From Rotaria socialis (Eukaryota > Rotifera > Eurotatoria > Philodinida > Philodinidae): a stretch of 64,000 bases of DNA. The stretch lies in contig CAJNYU010001291.1 in assembly GCA_905331475.1 (NCBI GenBank), positions 248,001 through 312,000 on the forward strand, given 5' to 3'. The notes beneath the pieces were generated by a model. It searched no databases. It was not told the DNA's origin and worked only from the letters and a program-made list of their open reading frames with translations. The translations under genes and the position numbers were made by a program. Positions within the stretch are counted from its first letter, which is position 1; every line of letters starts with the position of its first letter. This document shows, one piece after another, positions 30,201 through 43,300 of the stretch.

Positions 30201-33200
30201 AATATTAGTTCAACATCAAGTGTTTATATTGAAGTTGAACTTCTTGGTATACCAATCGATTGTATGTCAAGAAAAACAAAGCCATCTGTTAAAAATTCAC
30301 TTAATCCTATTTGGCAAGAGACATTTGTCTTCCAGGTATTTATTGATAAATTCTATTTTTTGTGTATTCAAAAGATGAGTACACTCTAGATTCGGTCAGT
30401 GTGTCCGACCGTTAACACCATAACTCTTGAAAGCCTCATCTAATTATGTTGAAATTTTGTACACAGAATGATCTCAGTCGAGTTCGAAGATGGGAAGGAT
30501 CCGTCAAAAAATGCCTGAGTTATCAAAAAAATTGTCATTATTGATCAGACCATCCCTGAGGGGAGTACAGGGATTTTTTCAAAAAAACTTTTTTTCTTCT
30601 CAGAATTATTCAAAACATATATAAATCGACTCAGTTTTTTGCAGCACATGTAACAATCGGATGCGAATCCGATGTTTCCTCATTTTTATTTTTATTTTGT
30701 TTGAAATTAATAATCAAAATGAACATCTAAGAACTAGATTTTTGAACTATAGAGTATCTACACTCTATTCAAAGTCGTGATATTAGCTTGACTTTTTAAA
30801 CATAAAATAAAGATTTCTATGATGATTCTTTCGTTTTAATATAAATCCATTTAGCTAGTCATTTATCGATGATACACTCTCACTATGAAAAAACAACAAG
30901 ATGCTGATCAATATGTTTGTTAGAATAATTAAAAATTATTGTAAAAAATATCAACAAAATGATGTAAATGATTTAACCGAACTTGAGATTCTGTAGCAAT
31001 TTCTAGACAAATTTTTTAAAAACAAACATTTACAATATAATCAGTATTTCAAATCTATTACTTATATTGATAAAGAATTTATCAAAGAATATCATATTCA
31101 AACGCAAAATCTGTAGGTCGTAACGTTTCCTGATTTAGAAATTCGCCGACATAAACCTCTCTCTAGCTCAAGTGTTGCATTATGTGTTTGAGTGCTCTTC
31201 ACAGAATCGAACAATCTGCTAAACAGCTTGAATATAACCCAGAAAGAAAACAGTTAATCACGAGAAAGAAATAAGTGTTGAAAATAGAAAATGAAAAAGC
31301 TACAGTAAAGTAATTAACAAGTTTTCAATGGAAAAAATATTAGAAGTCATTATTTTACATTGAAGAAAATTTACGTTGTCTATGAAAGAGTGATACTTGT
31401 TATTTATTGTTTCTTCCAAAACTAAACGTATAAAATATCTCAATTCTACTTAAGCAAAGTAATTACCTATTATTAGAAAGATGAAACGATTTTGATGAAA
31501 GTGCACACCCAAATAAATAGCTACAAAGCAAAGAATAGAATCTATTTTTCAAAACGCATCTTTAAAATATTTGTGAACAATTAAAATAAATAAAAAGAAA
31601 AGTAATTAATACAACGATGATAAAAAAAAAATTCGTTCCACTTGCAATTTATCGAACTAATGCTACGTTAAGCTTAGAATAAAATCCTAAAATATCGTTT
31701 TGTTTTCGTAATCTGAAACATAAGAAAAATCTTTAATTTTGAATTCTTTTTAGCTATTTTTCGTCGAATTAGCATTCGTTCGTTTTCATGTATACGATGC
31801 TGGAAGTAATCATTTAATGTCTCAACGTGTTATGCCATTAAAATGTCTTCGAGCTGGTTATCGACATGTTCGTTTAAGAGATATTAGTAATGCTCCATTA
31901 GAATTAGCAACATTATTTATTTATTCAAAAATGACTGAAACAATCGTTGTTCGAAATATTGAACCAGATCTATCAACATCGAATACACCACATTTATTTC
32001 GAAATCGAATATTAAGACGAACAATTGACCCACCAGAAGCTGTTGCTGTATGATATAAAATAGTTTCTATATTACAATTCATATTAAGTTTTTGTCTGTT
32101 TCTTTTGTTTGTTGGCTGAATAGGCAAGTCGAGAATCCATTCGACCAAAACATAAAACATTCGAAGTTAAAGTTTACGGAAAAGAAGGACGTGATGAAGA
32201 ATTCCGACCATTTGCTGTAACACAATATACAACTGTTGAAGAACTTATGGAAATGGTAAAATAAATATTTTATTGCACTTCATTATTTGTATTCCTTGTA
32301 ATGTTTGTTTTAGATTGCTAAAGCTAATGATTTTCTACAAGTTGGAGAAACAATCAAGGATATCGTTTTAACTGAATCATCTAAAACATGGAAAAAGAAA
32401 TCTTCCTCATCATCTAAAAACAATGATATATCACCACGAACATTAGCCAAACATGAACGTGTTCTTGAAGTTATTGATAGGGTTGGTCGTGAAACAGTGA
32501 TTATGAGTAAAAGAAAAGCACAAACGCAGGTAAAACTATTGAAATCATATTTGATCTTTTCTTTTTCTATTTTCAAAAATAAATTTCTATTTTATTTTAT
32601 TTTAGCAACAATTACTCCGATCAACATTAATCGATAAAAATATGCAAAATTGGGAAAACGGTGATCGAACATTTCTTGTTACTATTTATAATATTTCACC
32701 TATACAAAAACATACAACATTTCGAACGCCAATTAATTCAACTGCTATTCATGTTATAACACAAGTAAGTTTTTTTGTGCCAAAAATTCTTTCTTTTCAT
32801 TTTGTTTATCTGTTTACAACTATTTTTTTTAATAGTTAATGACAAAAATTCGTATCACAGGTATGCCAAATGATTATGGACTTGTAGAAGAAACCGATTT
32901 AAATAAAACAAATGTTACTCGACGTATACCAATAAAACGTCGTTTGTTATCTGATGATGAAAAACTATATGGTATTCAAAGTTTATGGATATCGACAAAT
33001 TCAAAATTTGTCCTAGTTAAAAAAGCTGAATATTTGGAATCAAATAATAATAAAGCATTTTCCGACAAATTTCTGTTCCGTTCAATAACAAGACAGAAAT
33101 CTATCGATCGAGATTCACATGAAGGTAAACGATTAGATTGATTCTGGTCGGATTATAAACAGCATAGTATATACGTATTTTTTTCCCTTGCCATTCTACA

Positions 33201-33332
33201 TAGATATTCATGTAGATCATCCACCGAAACAACGAACAACGAATACATTAAACTCAAATGCAACATTAAATGGTACTTTAATTAATAATCGAGCAACGCT
33301 TGCATCAGTACCATCTATTCCTAAAAATCGTC

Positions 33333-33363
<31 letters not shown>

Positions 33364-33403
33364 GCGTTCATTAAAAACAATATTTTCGACAATTAAATCA
33401 TGA
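10640..33403 (+). CDS. PLCE1: Phospholipase C epsilon with ARM-like and FERM N-terminal extension
   Basis: Thirty-six exons from 10640 to TGA 33401-33403 join without a single frame conflict into 3,554 codons; the 5' start is missing here (see the candidate exon at 7588). Exon coordinates are given in the five domain-block entries that follow. From about residue 1690 onward the order RasGEF, PH-like, EF-like, PLC X, PLC Y, C2, RA1, RA2 matches animal phospholipase C epsilon, which hydrolyses PtdIns(4,5)P2 to IP3 and diacylglycerol and couples Ras/Rap/Rho and receptor signals at membranes. Human PLCE1 is about 2,300 residues; this protein is at least 1,200 longer, mainly from N-terminal helical-repeat and FERM regions. 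The FERM F3 lobe and the start of the RasGEF region share one uninterrupted exon (22277-23050), so the fusion is not an artefact of joining two genes across an intron. Some weak donors (after 28518 and 20725) are less certain. Confidence 0.85.
10837..13651 (+). other. Long intron of PLCE1
   Basis: 2.8 kb of AT-rich intron bounded by GTAAGT (10837) and TTTAG (13651). No exon with phase-compatible coding content is visible. Minus-strand open frames at 13022-13460 have no recognised product and look incidental. A TA/GA microsatellite lies just before the acceptor. Confidence 0.7.
18262..19678 (+). other. Long intron of PLCE1 between ARM-like and FERM regions
   Basis: 1.4 kb between donor GTAAGT (18262) and acceptor TTTCAG (19673-19678). 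The join is phase 1 and reads through in frame. This is the only large gap where two adjacent genes might have been merged in the model: no stop codon, poly(A) cluster or start codon forces a break, but a second promoter here cannot be excluded. Confidence 0.6.
19679..22540 (+). other. PLCE1: PLCE1 exons 6-11 (first part): talin-like FERM F2-F3
   Basis: Exons 19679-20725, 20777-20883, 20986-21175, 21513-21766, 21834-21983 and 22277 onward. After a 300-residue low-complexity stretch with a poly-Asn run (20184-20231), residues about 1283-1364 form a helical region ([20 protein letters not shown]) like FERM F2. Residues about 1449-1585 ([73 protein letters not shown]) follow the end of F2 and the PTB-like F3 lobe in the order seen in talin. 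Such lobes bind membrane lipids and receptor or adaptor tails. A clear ubiquitin-like F1 lobe was not identified. Confidence 0.65.
22820..24440 (+). other. PLCE1: PLCE1 exons 11-15: RasGEF (CDC25-like) region
   Basis: Latter part of exon 22277-23050, then 23115-23260, 23780-24029, 24086-24125 and 24189-24411. Diagnostic stretches are [50 protein letters not shown] and [14 protein letters not shown], which match the RasGEF_N-like and CDC25 regions of PLC epsilon. In the family this domain acts as a guanine-nucleotide exchange factor, chiefly for Rap1. The intron between 23260 and 23780 is unusually long for this part of the gene (519 bp) but preserves frame (phase 2). Confidence 0.85.
24473..27429 (+). 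other. PLCE1: PLCE1 exons 16-21: PH-like and EF-hand-like region
   Basis: Exons 24473-24784, 24851-24943, 25019-25309, 25390-25714, 26006-26737 and 27307-27429. Residues such as [19 protein letters not shown] ending in CTLTW, then [38 protein letters not shown] and VFGGRQWNS, follow the PH-like core between RasGEF and catalytic domains in PLC epsilon. [21 protein letters not shown] and [18 protein letters not shown] match the degenerate EF-hand array ahead of the X box. A basic Ser/Thr-rich linker (26006-26290) separates the two. Confidence 0.8.
27493..30104 (+). other. PLCE1: PLCE1 exons 22-29: catalytic PI-PLC X and Y boxes
   Basis: Exons 27493-27597, 27662-28266, 28322-28518, 29357-29461, 29537-29648, 29704-29799, 29853-29881 and 29944-30104. 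The X box carries [12 protein letters not shown] (first catalytic His), [12 protein letters not shown] (Ca2+-binding Glu and Asp), VIYHGRTF (second catalytic His) and LSIENRC (Ca2+ ligand Glu). The X-Y linker is acidic ([14 protein letters not shown], near 28098-28139), as expected for the autoinhibitory linker. The Y box has [39 protein letters not shown] and [12 protein letters not shown]. All residues expected for catalysis appear intact, so the enzyme should be active. Confidence 0.92.
30174..33403 (+). other. PLCE1: PLCE1 exons 30-36: C2 and two Ras-association domains
   Basis: Exons 30174-30335, 31754-32047, 32124-32255, 32314-32529, 32606-32764, 32836-33124 and 33204-33403. C2: [66 protein letters not shown]1: [20 protein letters not shown] with EELMEMIAKANDF. 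RA2: [20 protein letters not shown] with [16 protein letters not shown]. These bind active Ras and Rap in the family. The tail has a poly-Asn run (33334-33363) and ends in a basic patch. Intron 30336-31753 (1.4 kb) holds no open exon that I can see. Confidence 0.88.
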
Positions 33404-34912
33404 TGAAGAGTGCGATCTTGTCAAATATTTTTCCTGATTTTTTCTGTGTGCAGTTTTTCTCTGTTCTCTCACTTTATATTGTTTCTTTCTTTTTTTGTCT
33501 GTTTTGCCTTACGTTTTGTTTTCTTTCTCTTGTTGGTTGTTGCGACAACTAGTCTCTCTCTCTCCCTATCTCTCTCGTCAAGTGAACAGTGTTGTTATAC
33601 TTATGCTTTCTTTTGTCTTTTAATTCGCGATCATAATTGATAGACAGAAAGAGAAAGAGAGAAAAAAATGGTGTTTCATAACAACAAATATCGTTCTCTT
33701 TTTTTTTTGTTATTACGACAATGAATGAAATCTTTATATTAATACGTTTGATTAGACATGAAGTAAATATAACGTAAAATAATGTGTACAGATCATATTC
33801 ATATTTTATTAAAAAGGATCAATGACAATGATTACTATTAAATTTCATAGCTTAGTAATGAACACTTCATGGAAACAAAACATTCTCAACGATATTGATG
33901 CAAGTAATTGGCGTAAAACAAAACTAAAATAAGGGGCAATATTTTAAAACCTTGATCAAACAAATCTTGCTTCCAATACCTATCTTCTAGCATTTGAAAT
34001 GAATATGATCTGGTAAAACAATGTATATGTAAACATCGAGCTATTAAATGTCAAGGGATATTAGTGATCTAAGAGAATGTTCTTGAAAAATTAGAATATT
34101 TATGCTGATTATATTATAGAAAATTTCAATGTGCATACATTTCAATGATCAGATTTTAGTTGGTCACTATGAAAGCGGATCGAAACATTTGATATCACTT
34201 ATGTATACTGAAACTCAACTCGATAAACTCTCTCTTGAGTAGTGAAATTTGATAAACAAAAAAAATTAGAAAGTGCTATTACACTGTAATGACATTTCAA
34301 TAGTAGCTAAGACATTAACTTGTTTGTCAACGTTACTTTGTCTAATCTTGATTTGATTTGACAAAACTAATGGATTTCTTTTCTCATGCATGAATGCTAT
34401 AAATACGAAGTCGACCAATACGTTAACTCAAACTAAACTGTTCGACATAACATCAATTGTTACGTTAGGTTTTCATCTTACAATTGTTTCAGTGATGCCG
34501 ATTGATAAGAACTAATCTCAATCGTATGTAAGAGTTACGTATATTTGAAATACGTTAAACCATCTATGCATTGTTGAAAGTGGTACATCAGCAACGCTCA
34601 CGTAGATCATGCGTACCTAGTTGTTTGACTTTCTCATCATATTTAAAATAGTAAATTAAGAAGAAGAAAAATTTGAAAGTGATTCGAAATCAAAGCACCA
34701 GTAAATTTTTCAGTAAGTACTAAGAGCGAGAATGTTTCAAAATGGCGAGATTTATTATTTCAACCTGTTTGTTTTTTGTTTGCTTCTTTATACAAAATGA
34801 GAACAAACTAGTGCAGTGAGGAAGAATTGAGAGAAAGAAAAACGTGAAGAATATAATAAATTAAAGAAAGAAAAAAACACTTGAAAAAAACAAGCGTTAG
34901 AAACGAAGGTCC
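33404..34912. other. Convergent intergenic region
   Basis: 1.5 kb between the ends of PLCE1 (+) and SPEF1 (-). It contains CT-rich stretches (33470-33580, including a (CT)n run near 33551-33574) and otherwise AT-rich sequence. No coding exon was seen; it should hold both 3' UTRs. Confidence 0.6.
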
Positions 34913-36731
34913 TTATTTACGCCCATTGTTGGGTACATGTGCTTGCTGTTGACGATTTGATCTTCCGCCAGTGTTAACTGGTACACCTCTTGTTTGATCA
35001 AGTTTGTCTGCTAAATCATCTACTCGAATATCTTTCAAATGAAGTAAATGTTCTAGACGACGAATTTTTGCTTGCAAAATCTACAACAGAAAATTTTTAA
35101 TTTAATCCATAAAAAATACTTCATTAAAGAAAATAACCTGAATTTGTTCTTCTTTTGCGATGCATTCTTGTTCTTTTTCATCATATTCAATACGGCTAAC
35201 CATGTCTGAGCTCAAATTATGCATTGATGTTGACTTTTTTGGAATACTACAAATAGATACACTTAAATCATAGATAATCATTTCATTCTAATTCTTACTT
35301 TGATACTGGCGCTTTGCCTTTCGATACCATACCTATTCATAAAAACAACCAAGATAGTTATTAATGAAAAAAAAACAGATTAAAAAATGTAAAAAACCAT
35401 ATTAATTCAAAAGGATAAATAGTTGGGGGAATAAATGAGCATGCAAAAGTAATAAATACAAGACAGAAAAAATCTAAATATATTTATACAGGGTATAGAT
35501 ATTGAGTATGCTCTAAATTATTGGCCCCTAGCATGCTGCGATAATCATGGTCGGTATCTAAGAACAATCAAGAAAACAAAAAGAAGAAGTATTAAAAATA
35601 AAAATAAAACAGAAAAATAACTAGAATATAACTATGTATAAATCACCTTGATTGTAATTTAATAAATAAGAAGGATTATCTAAAACAACATGATTTCTAA
35701 CTCCTAATACGATGAATCTTCTTTTACTACTGAAAGATCTTCAGTATCATTTAGGTATCATATTTGTTTTTCTTACTGCTATATTTCGGTGAATTCTCTT
35801 CATATTGATGTTGTTGTTGTTGTTGTGGTGGTGGTGGTGAATTTTGTTGACGATGACGAGGTGTCATACCACTAGATTCACTTGTTTTGGCCTGTTGATG
35901 AAGAACTCTATAAAAGAAGGAAGAGAAAAAATAACGAATGTTAAAAAAAAGGTTTTATTCATATTATAGTACAACATTATTGAGGATCAAAATCCAAACA
36001 AGCTACTACTAACATTAAATTTTTAATTAGTAATATATGTAGTTAATCGACATTAAATTAATTCACATTCACATTCAAACCACAAACTATTATTCTATAT
36101 TTAAAACAAACCGATATTGAGGATCGCTGGGATTTGTTTCCATTGCATAGAGACAACTGAAAGAGTAAATAGAAGATTTAATTTCCTCTAATTCAACTGT
36201 ATTCGAAATTTAAAGAGAAAAGAGAAAAAAGAATCATTACACATACTCATCAACTTTAGTTCGCAAATTGTAAAGAAATACTTCAACAAGTCCAGTTCGA
36301 CCGAGACATATCCCACGCATAACAGGTTCAGGAACATTGAGACCAAAGCGACAAAGGACTTTTCTATTTAAAAGACCCCAATTAATTAGTTTTTGTTGTG
36401 TACTATTTGCTGCTGCGTAATTATGTAGATCAACCTATTGAAATCAATCAATAAAAACAAAAACTGTAACTAAGCATTAAAACTACTTACCCAATTAGGA
36501 AAATAATATTTTATTAATTCAGCAACCATAACTAAAAAAAACAATGATTGAAAATTTAAAATAAAAAGCCGAAAACCATATATATATATATTTAATATAT
36601 TCTATAATACACGTACCACCATCAGCAAAATCTTTTTCAATACGCTTCTTTGGTCGACTTAATGGGATTTGATCGAGCCATGCGTAAAGATCTTGTAATA
36701 ATTGATCATCTAATTCAATATCCCAAGACAT
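34913..36731 (-). CDS. SPEF1: Sperm flagellar protein 1 / CLAMP (CH-domain microtubule protein)
   Basis: Eight exons on the minus strand: 36617-36731, 36491-36531, 36247-36434, 36112-36156, 35777-35907, 35299-35332, 35138-35246 and 34913-35080. They join in frame into 276 residues from ATG 36731 to TAA 34913-34915. Residues 1-115 are a calponin-homology domain with family-typical stretches (LYAWLDQIPLSRPKKRI, VMVAELIKYYFPNWVDLHNY, QQKLINWGLLNRKVL, PVMRGICLGRTGLVEVFLYN). The C-terminal coiled coil (ILQAKIRRLEHLLHLKDIRV, about 222-245) matches the conserved C-terminal helix of SPEF1. The family binds and bundles microtubules in ciliary central pairs and at cell borders, fitting an animal with heavily ciliated organs. 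A Pro/Gln-rich middle (PPPPQQQQQ) is specific to this copy. Human SPEF1 is about 236 residues. Exons 5 and 6 are 445 bp apart; see the rejected extra exon in that gap. Confidence 0.9.
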
Positions 36732-37334
36732 TTTGATCCCTGTTTAAATAAAAATCGAAGCAAATAACTCGTGTGGTAATCACAAAATATCTATAATAAA
36801 AAGAAAAAAGAAATACAAACTTAAATAAGAGAATCTTTCAAAACAATATACTATTCGTCTTAAGGAATTCTTTACAATAATTTCTGGTTTTTGTTTTGTT
36901 CTGAAAAATGGTATACCATCAATCGATAATTTAAGAAAAACAATTTTTTTTTAATGAAATTTATAAAACCAATCGAACAGAAATATACGTTGTTGTTTTC
37001 TTTTTCATCGCCATATTTCATTTGTGTTGCCATAGTAATAACCACACGACATAAATATATGTACTTAAACAGAACAAATTCTATTCGTTGATCAATTTAT
37101 CCATTCCCGATTATTTATATTCGTAGTTCTATCATCATCGTCGTCATCGTCCCGATTTGAGAAAGAAAAAAAGATTCTTCTTCTTCGTTCAAGGTTTTTT
37201 AGTCATACTTGGTACCATGTAATAATCATTTTTTTCTTCTTCTAGATTCCATCGTCTCTTTCTGTACATATTGTGAGTCGTTTTAAATTTTCAATGCTCA
37301 AAAAATAAAAAACAAAATAAACAATAATAAAATA
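36732..37334. promoter_or_regulatory. Shared divergent promoter region
   Basis: 603 bp separate the start codons of SPEF1 (-) and the unknown gene (+). The spacer must carry both 5' UTRs and presumably both promoters. I see AT-rich DNA with a TCG/TCATCATCGTCG stretch near 37128-37150 but no identifiable factor site. The call rests on geometry alone. Confidence 0.4.
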
Positions 37335-40300
37335 ATGTCATCGTCAACAGCGACGATATCATCGAAAAATTCTACGATAACTAATAATGATCGTAAACGG
37401 CCAATATCGTCTTCTATGCGTCCGTCGCCATCACCGCCATCGGCCAAACGGCATGGTTTATCAGAATCATCGTCGAATTCCCGTCATGCAACAAATAAAA
37501 ATTCACGCCGATCAGAAAGAAATGAGATTCTTTTGAAAAAATCCAATGAACAAAATGAAAGACAAAGTCGATCGAAACAACAGTTTCGACATAGAGATAA
37601 CAAAAGTTCATCGTCAGAATCAAGTCATTCATCACTGAATTCAAATCATTCAATACGTGAAGAAAATACATCAAAAACAGTACAAACATATAATGATGCA
37701 TTGAAATCAACAATGGAAATCAATGGTATGTTTTCTTTCATTTTCAAAATAATACTTTTATGAACGTGTTGTGAAAAATAATTTGTGCTAAAATTTATTC
37801 TAGGTTCCAATCAAATGGTATCAACTAATAAACATCATTTAAATTCAATGCATAGTAGTAATAAAAAATTGTATCGACCAACAGATACAATCTATACAAA
37901 AAAAACTAATAAATCAATTGCATTAATTGTTAAACCATCGACAACAATCGATGAAAGACAAGTTAATACTACTGGCGACAGTGAAGATGAATTTGAAAGA
38001 ACAAAATCGATGCCAAATAATATTTCAGTAAGAGAATTTATTCTAATAGTCAAATTTATTAATTTTCATTAATGAATTTTTTCCTTCATACATGTTAATT
38101 TAGTTCTAGGAGTTTTTTTTTAAAATTTGAAAACGAGCCTTCCATAGAAATATTTTAATTGAAAGTATTTCCTGATAAAAAAAAAAACTAGCGGCCTATG
38201 TATTTCTCTACTTTAGTCAAAGTTATTATTTTATGAATACTATTTCTAAATATCATTCATAGTATAGTATTCAAGTTTTTGATACATCTAAAATTCATTC
38301 TAATTCTACGCACTACTGCCAGATGAAAAATAATGATTTATTTATCGTGATAGAATTCCTTTGAAAAAATATTCAATCTCTAAAATCTCATACTCTACCG
38401 ATAGTTTTTGTTCTATTTAAACTTCATCAGATATATCAAGTATCACTTGATTGGATGACGAGTTTTAGACACTTCATGATCTCGTATAATTAGTCATCAA
38501 TGAAAAGCAAATTCAAAGAATTATTATTCACAAACTAATTTTTTTATATAAACATCAAATATCATATTATCATTTATGAATAGAACATTTTCGACGGCGA
38601 AAAAAAGTTATTTGCTTAATTAACTTAAATATTTTTGAAAAGATTAATTTCTACTTGTCACTTTAGGCAACATCAACCCATGTCACTATTCCATCATCTG
38701 TAATGACAATAGTTACTGCAACTGATTTGTCAAAAAAATCCGCGCGTACAGAGAGTGTCATTATTCAACAACACGATGGAAATATACATCCGAATTCTTC
38801 AACAAAATTGGTTAAAGTAGTTGTTCCACAAGCAGCAATTTCGCCATCGATACCACCAATAAAAATGCTTTCAAGTGGTGATGGTCTTGCGTCAGCCTTA
38901 CGCATTCCAACGAAAATTCAATTAACGAAACCTTTATTTGTGTCATCAACAAAAAATGATAAAACATCTTCTTTGTTTTCTTCAACATCAACACATTCAA
39001 TTAATCATAGACAACAAACTTTATTACACTCATCATCAACTAGTTCGCTTGACATTCCAATAGATATGAGAGAAAAACAACAGCAAACTGTTGTTGATTA
39101 TCATTCATCAACAACATTACCACCAACACCTCCACCTCCTGTTATTGATAATAATAATAATTCAAATGTTCGAACTGGATTGTCTCACCGATCAAAAAGT
39201 CAAATAGAAGGAAAACAGAAATCTAATGAAATTTCTACAATGATTATCAAAGGTTAATAGGGGAAAATAAGGTTTTTTTTTTTTATTACTCTTTCCGTCG
39301 TTCTATGGATACATAAAAAGGAAGTAGAGGAACGCTAATTTTATTCGATTTCGAAATCTTTCTTGATGTCTTCAACATAAAAAAAAAGATATGATAGGAA
39401 GAGAAAAAAACCACGAGTTTATCAGTTCTATAATTTCATTTCCTGCAACGAAAAACTTAAAGTTATGTTTGATATGAATATAATTTGAAGATGTAAAAAT
39501 TACTCAAAAATGATTCATCGCCGACAATTATGTAATATTTGCTTGTAGCTTCAGTAGCAAATAGTTTTTTTCAAAACTTATGAATAATATAAAATTCCAT
39601 TTATAGTTGCAAGTGAATAGTTTGCTAACAAACAACTAGCTTCTGATTTAGAATTGCGTTGAGGACGAAAAGTTTCAAATATATTTTTTTTCAAAACAAT
39701 AGAATGATTAAGAGTGTATCGTTGATCGTTTTGCTAGCTAATTTTTAAACTTGCACTAACGTATTCTATGATTTAGTAAGTCAAAATTGGATAAACTTAT
39801 GACGAAACAGATCTAGCTTGAAAACTGATTATAATTACCGAGTCGGTGAATGAATGACGAGTCTATGAGCTAGATATTACTTAAAAAGCAATGAATCATC
39901 AGGGATGCGATAGAATTCGTTTTATTCTGTTGGAAATGTTTAGAAACTCTGGATTTAAACCTATACACTTATCCCGAACTGAAAAAAATAAACTTTTGTA
40001 CCAGAAAGGTCATTTGATTGGCTGTGAACCAACATGTAAAAGGCTGACTGTACCTTAATGTGTTGAGAATAAAAATTATATAGGACAAAAATATCATAGA
40101 GAATAAAGTCTTATTTATTATTCCAACAGTACAACTTCAATTTGTCATAATTAAATATTAAAGAAGAAAAACATCGATATAATTTCGATTTTATTCGATT
40201 TTAGGCAGTGAAGATATTGACTCTTCAACGATTAATCACAATCCAAATCATCAAATTACATCTAAACGTCATTCATTACAAATCGATTATGCATCTTCAT

Positions 40301-43300
40301 TAGTCGATTGGTCTGTACCCCCAACAAGTGAACTATCTCCTTCATCTTTAACGTCATCGTCACCAGATTTAGCACAGTATCATTTACCTATTGATGATTC
40401 ACTTATTGATTTGGATTTAGCAGCAAATCCAAAGCGATCAATAAAACGTCGTTACCGTTCGTTATCATCATCGTGTCCAATATTACCATCGTTTGAAATA
40501 TCGCATGTTCAATCGACTGAACGAGTCTTGACACCAGTTAAATCAAGGTCTTTAACAGGTCTTTCGAATTCATCAATGATGAAATGCACTGTCATCAAGA
40601 ATAAAAGATCTTTGACAGCATCGCCTACTATGAAATTATCATCATTACAACGTGTAAACAAAAGACGACGTGATGGTGAAAATTTAATTCTCAATCAACA
40701 AAACGGAAATATATATAGATCGAAAACAAAACAGCTTAAAATTGAAGATGATTCTCATGTTGTTATCAAAGATTTATTAAATGATATTATAGAGTAAGTA
40801 GTTGACTTCGCTTTTGGATACAAGTTTTAAATTGAAAAACAAAACACTTATTTATTGTTTTATAGTCGAATTGTTTCAACACAGCCTGATACACATAACA
40901 CCATGAAAACTCTACTTCATACATCTATTCCACCTGTAAAACAGGCAATACCATTTGCTGTGCTTCCGAATAGGCAAAGAAAAATGAGTCATGTCGAAAA
41001 AACAAAAGCAGAAAGTAAGATATTAATTAATTCATTTTTTTTCTTGTTCTTCAATGCCAGGTTTTTTCAATACAATATTAGTTCTTCCTCGGACAAATCA
41101 AGTTGATAAAAAACGCAATGGTTCATCGCAATCATTAGATTCAACTGTACACAATGGTGAGGTTTTTTTGTTTCCTAGAAAGACTATTGAATAGCTAATA
41201 AATATTGTCTAGAATCTCGTTCGATGATAATGACGCAGAGAGAATTAGATGAATTAGCTTATTTACTTCATGCTAATGTGCATCGAGGACAATACGAACG
41301 AATCGGTAACCCAACACAAGTTGAAGAACGTAAGTAATTGAAATTTTTAGCTAAATCATCATATCGAGAGAGAAAAACAATAAAAATCCTTATAAAGAAT
41401 AGCGTCGAATCGTTAGAAAATTTCTAAAAAATATTCAATTTTGGATGATATTATTGATTGAAGAAGCCATTTTACTTTCAAAATTTTTCGTCTCATTGAA
41501 TTGTCGTTTACCGAGTTTACAAAAACTTGATGAAATCTTTGTAGTTTAATCTTGATTTAACCATTAAAATTAATAATCTTATATGAATTCATCAAGGATG
41601 ACTTTTTTTTCTGAAAAAATTAACTACTAGATCAAACTATGGATTTTTCCATATTCAAACTTCTGCAATGTATGTAACTCTTTTATGCCAACTGTTACTA
41701 TGATAAAAACCAAAGTTTTATAATGTGAATCTTATATAAAGTTTTCATGATATTATTTCTTGTACTATGAAAATAACATTTAGAATTAATCATAGAAAGA
41801 TCAAATAATAACTTATTACTCTAATAGTATAATAAATAAATGAAATATCAACCTACTCTATTCATACTGATATTATTCGTATCTTTATACTCTATGAAGA
41901 TATATGATCCTATATCAACTGTTCACATGTGTACTCATGGTATAAATATGAACTAGCAAAAATTCAAATGAGTGTGATTAAGTTTCGTTATAATTGATTT
42001 ATCTCATTTGATTCTGGCGAGTATAACATAAAGTCAAATCAAACACATCAATTTTCTATCCCAAAACGATATTTTTTCGTTGGGTTTTTTAAACAAAATT
42101 TCTATTTTTTACGATGAAATTTTCATTCTCAAATACTAAATCTAAAATCACGTTGAGTACGATTTGAGATAAAATATTGACAACTGTTATGAAATATCGA
42201 TATAGATATAGGCCTAGATATCTAATTCAACTTTCTACATTATTTAGATAATGAAAAGATTATCAGTAGTACGAATGCTTCCGGAAGAAACTGAATGATT
42301 CAATGACAGTCTACTTTGTGTTGCATTTTATCATTCGGATAGCAAAATAAACATGCTTTAGTTTATAGGATAGTTGTGTATTCAAAGATTTCCATCAGCG
42401 ATATGATATGATTAAACATTGTTTGATACTGTAATAATCCATGGCCTCTAAAGTAAATGTCTTGTTGTCTTCATGGCCTCGTATCAAAAGGAAAACATGA
42501 TTCATGATTATAAATATTTCCAATATTTTTCATCAAAAATTTTTCTACGACTTGTATCCAATAAACTAATTAGTCATATATTTTCACACAGAGTCATTAC
42601 CCAACATTTTATTACTAATAACTATGTCTTTTGTCTAAGATTACCTGTACAGTGAATTTTTTATATTGAATATTAATTTTAAAGTAGTAACTGTCATTTC
42701 TGTCGTATTCACACTAATGACACATAGAAATTCAGAAAATAATATCTACCATTGACCATAGAACCCTCTAACCTTCGCGAACAACTGGGTATCTTCCTCT
42801 ATTTCCGTTTTTCTATTCAAAATGTTCTGTAATTACACAATAGAAGGAAATCGTTTTTTCTCGAGTTTCGCTTTCGAAGTTTTCCTGTAAGTTGATGAAT
42901 ATTTTTTTAATTTTACGTCATATTAAATGATTACAGACTTATTGTATGCTTTCATTTTATAGTCTACTGACGATTTTTCATTTAAATTTATAAAATATAT
43001 GTAATGTATATCAATTTCTTCTTTAAGGTATGCGAGAAATATGGTCAAAGATGAGTATTCATAAAAAGAAAACTTATTATAACCGCGTTATTCAAATCTA
43101 TAAAAGACCACATCATGATGTTGTGATTGCATCACCTGCGTCAGCCATAGGTAAACATCGTGTTGTTTTTATTTTAATGATCGCACAGAATACCATTGTG
43201 ATGCATCTTTAGAAACGAATTCTTTATCGTCGACTACTAGTTATACTGATAATAAAAACACATCATCAATATCAGTTGATGTGCCATTTGTTGAATTGAA

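Noticed and set aside
35486..35569. An extra SPEF1 exon (minus strand) between exons 5 and 6, open and flanked by TTCTTAG and GTATAA
   Set aside because: Including it ends in phase 0 and forces the next exon out of frame to a stop, whereas joining 35777 directly to 35332 keeps the frame into the conserved C-terminal helix. The donor is also weak.
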